The notes beneath the pieces are model-generated. The model was not told the origin of the DNA and ran no database searches. It was given only the letters and a program-made list of their open reading frames with translations. Shown in pieces: positions 29,088 through 30,569 of a stretch of 30,569 bases of DNA. The position numbers were made by a program, and so were the translations under genes. How positions within the stretch are numbered: the stretch's first letter is position 1; each line of letters begins with the position of its first letter. This stretch comes from Bin87 sp034423115 (GTDB lineage: Bacteria; Chloroflexota; Dehalococcoidia; Lucifugimonadales; UBA3495): positions 1 to 30,569 of the forward strand of contig DAOUJD010000059.1 in assembly GCA_034423115.1 (NCBI GenBank), in the 5' to 3' direction.

Positions 29088-30494
29088 ATGGCAGAGAAGG
29101 ACATTGCCCTGATGGCTCACCTTATGCGCCGCGCCGGGTTTGGAGCGTCGTACGAGGAGCTTGAGGCGCGTGCCGCCAAGGGCTACGAGGCCACAGTAGA
29201 GGAACTGCTAAATCCGGAGAGCCAGCCGGCCATTCAGGATGACATCCTGATGCGCTACCAGCCGCAGTGGGTATCCAAGGCGGGGCTGGAGGGCCAACAG
29301 GAAGAGTGGACCTACCGGATGATCAACACCAAGCGGCCGCTGGAAGAGAAGATTGCCTTGTTCTGGCACCACATCTTCTGCACCGGCCATGCGAAGTGCG
29401 AGTATCCCAAGCAGCAGAATATTGAGCTCGATATGTTCCGCACCCTGGGGTTCGGCAACTTCGAGGAACTGCTCATGGGCCTGTCCACGGACCCGGCGAT
29501 GGTGTTCTACCTGGACAACTGCATGAGCCACAAGGACGCCATCAACGAGAACTGGGGCCGCGAGCTGCTGGAACTGTTCTCCCTGGGCGTCGGCATGGAC
29601 GGCAACGCCAACTACTCCGAGGACGATGTCAAGGAAGCCGCCCGCGCCTTCACCGGCTGGACGGTAACCAACTCGATCCCTCGGTATCCGTACGGCAAGT
29701 ATGAGGCCGCGTTCATCTACGACCCGTCCGACCACGACTACACGGAAAAGACGTTCCTGGGCGAGACGGGCAACTTCAACGGCGAGGACATCGTCAAGAT
29801 TGTCGCCCGGCAGCCGGCGGCCGCCCGGTTCGTGGCGCGGCACATGTACAACTTCTTCGTCGCCGACGAGCCCCAGGTTCCCGCCTGGCAGAACACCCCG
29901 CCGCGCGATCCGGAAGCCATCAAGATGCTGGAAGACGAGTACTTCCGCTCCGGCTACGACATCCGCTCCATGCTGCGCGTGCTGTTCAACTCCGACTTCT
30001 TCAAGAACGCCCAGTTCGAGAAGGTGAAGAGCCCCACCGAAACCGTGGTCGGCACCATGCGACTGGTCGGCGACTTCGACATGCCGCGCCCCGGCCTGAA
30101 CGCCATGACCCTGACCATCCGCTACATGGGCCAGGACCTGCTCAACCCGCCGACAGTGGAAGGTTGGCACACCGGCCGCGAGTGGATCGACAGCGGCACT
30201 CTGGTGGAGCGCATCAACTTCACCGCCGACGCAGTGGGCGACACCTCCCATCGCGGCGTGCAGGCGATCATCAACCGCCTGGGTTCCGAGGGCGATACCA
30301 TTTCGTCCGAGCGGCTCGTGGACGGCTGCCTGCAGCTCCTCGGCCACTACCAGTTGGCCGATGTTACCCGCAATGAGCTGATCGCGCTGGCGGACAGCGA
30401 AGGCGAGCTGAGGACCGGCACCGACGAGTTCGGCCAGCGGGTCGGACAGATGCTGCAGTCCATCGTGGCGACCACCGAGTACCTGTTCGAGTAA
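29088..30494 (+). CDS. DUF1800 family protein
   Basis: The 468-aa product is a complete DUF1800 protein: an N-terminal HLMRRAGFGASYEELE, then KRPLEEKIALFWHHIFCTGHAK, DNCMSHKDAINENWGRELLELFSLGVG, YSEDDVKEAARAFTGWTV, FLGETGNFNGEDIVKIVARQPAAARFVARHMYNFFVADEP and NPPTVEGWHTGREWIDSGTLVERINF. The family has no assigned activity and is nearly always followed by a DUF1501 gene, as here (16-nt gap). Many members have a signal peptide; this one starts directly with the domain (MAEKDIALMAHLMRRAGFG), so it is predicted cytoplasmic. ATG 29088 is preferred over the GTG-type frame start near 29040 because AGGAGG lies eight bases upstream. Some copies are large secreted proteins in Planctomycetes and Chloroflexi. 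Confidence 0.9.
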   Translation: MAEKDIALMAHLMRRAGFGASYEELEARAAKGYEATVEELLNPESQPAIQDDILMRYQPQWVSKAGLEGQQEEWTYRMINTKRPLEEKIALFWHHIFCTGHAKCEYPKQQNIELDMFRTLGFGNFEELLMGLSTDPAMVFYLDNCMSHKDAINENWGRELLELFSLGVGMDGNANYSEDDVKEAARAFTGWTVTNSIPRYPYGKYEAAFIYDPSDHDYTEKTFLGETGNFNGEDIVKIVARQPAAARFVARHMYNFFVADEPQVPAWQNTPPRDPEAIKMLEDEYFRSGYDIRSMLRVLFNSDFFKNAQFEKVKSPTETVVGTMRLVGDFDMPRPGLNAMTLTIRYMGQDLLNPPTVEGWHTGREWIDSGTLVERINFTADAVGDTSHRGVQAIINRLGSEGDTISSERLVDGCLQLLGHYQLADVTRNELIALADSEGELRTGTDEFGQRVGQMLQSIVATTEYLFE

Positions 30495-30510
30495 CAAAAG
30501 GGGGAATGAT

Positions 30511-30569
30511 ATGACATCCACCAAGAAAGATCCGGTGCTGGTGGTCCTCCAGTTGTCGGGGGGCAACGA
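30511..30569 (+). CDS. DUF1501 family protein, 5' part only
   Basis: Only the first 19 complete codons are inside the window (MTSTKKDPVLVVLQLSGGN, next codon cut). The strand VLVVLQLSGGN(D) is the first core strand and metal/phosphatase-like loop of DUF1501, which belongs to the alkaline-phosphatase/sulfatase-like superfamily. Position right after DUF1800 supports the call. Most DUF1501 proteins begin with a Tat signal; here the core begins at residue 8 with no room for one, in keeping with its signal-less DUF1800 partner. GGGGG precedes the ATG by a normal distance. Confidence 0.72.
   Translation, partial: MTSTKKDPVLVVLQLSGGN

Noticed and set aside
29208..30566. 452-codon minus-strand frame
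   Set aside because: Antisense to DUF1800; the His/Val/Gly-rich translation is a reverse-strand shadow.

Overview
The window (about 30.6 kb, GC-rich, bacterial) looks like a chromosomal stretch from an uncultured Chloroflexota of the SAR202/Dehalococcoidia type. This is an inference from gene content: luciferase-like flavin oxidoreductases, carboxymuconolactone decarboxylase (CMD) paralogues, SMP-30 lactonase, retro-Claisen-type crotonase, PuuE-like deacetylases and a DUF1800/DUF1501 pair. No rRNA, tRNA or CRISPR array was seen.

Layout. 1-348 is the 3' end of a membrane dipeptidase. 349-3317 is a visibly more AT-rich accessory patch: a 576-aa orphan with a PD-(D/E)XK-like signature on +, then on - a two-gene unit (single-pass membrane protein and small PD-(D/E)XK nuclease) abutting the broken tail of a beta-propeller gene. 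3547-5864 holds a flavin oxidoreductase and an SMP-30 lactonase. 5929-7122 is an unknown putative lipoprotein whose 5' side adjoins a 139-bp MITE-like element (7216-7354). 7559-8452 is a PuuE-like amidohydrolase. 8456-11982 is a - strand operon (flavin oxidoreductase, Gfo/Idh/MocA protein, FAD amine oxidase). 12351-14835 is a tandem array of three two-domain CMD paralogues. 14891-16867 carries two more PuuE-like proteins. After sparse sequence holding a cupin come a 6-oxocamphor-hydrolase-like enzyme (19115-19873) and an MFS carrier.

21334-26653 is a complete-looking - strand nitrate operon: NasC-type molybdenum nitrate reductase, NasB-type FAD/[2Fe-2S] electron-transfer protein and NarK-type transporter, closed by a good intrinsic terminator. 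Divergent from it is a nitroreductase, followed by an FMN alpha-hydroxy-acid oxidase behind a palindromic operator-like promoter, and a DUF1800-DUF1501 pair cut by the window end.

Working together (inference): the middle of the window reads as a scavenging locus for oxidised organic matter and organic nitrogen, with flavin oxygenases making ketones or lactones, a lactonase and a beta-diketone hydrolase opening rings, and amidohydrolase and amine-oxidase enzymes releasing nitrogen. The nitrate operon supplies inorganic nitrogen, but no siroheme nitrite reductase is present here. Mobile or repeated DNA is modest: one MITE-like element, three copies of a CCCTCTCCC hairpin repeat, and several palindromes that may be operators.
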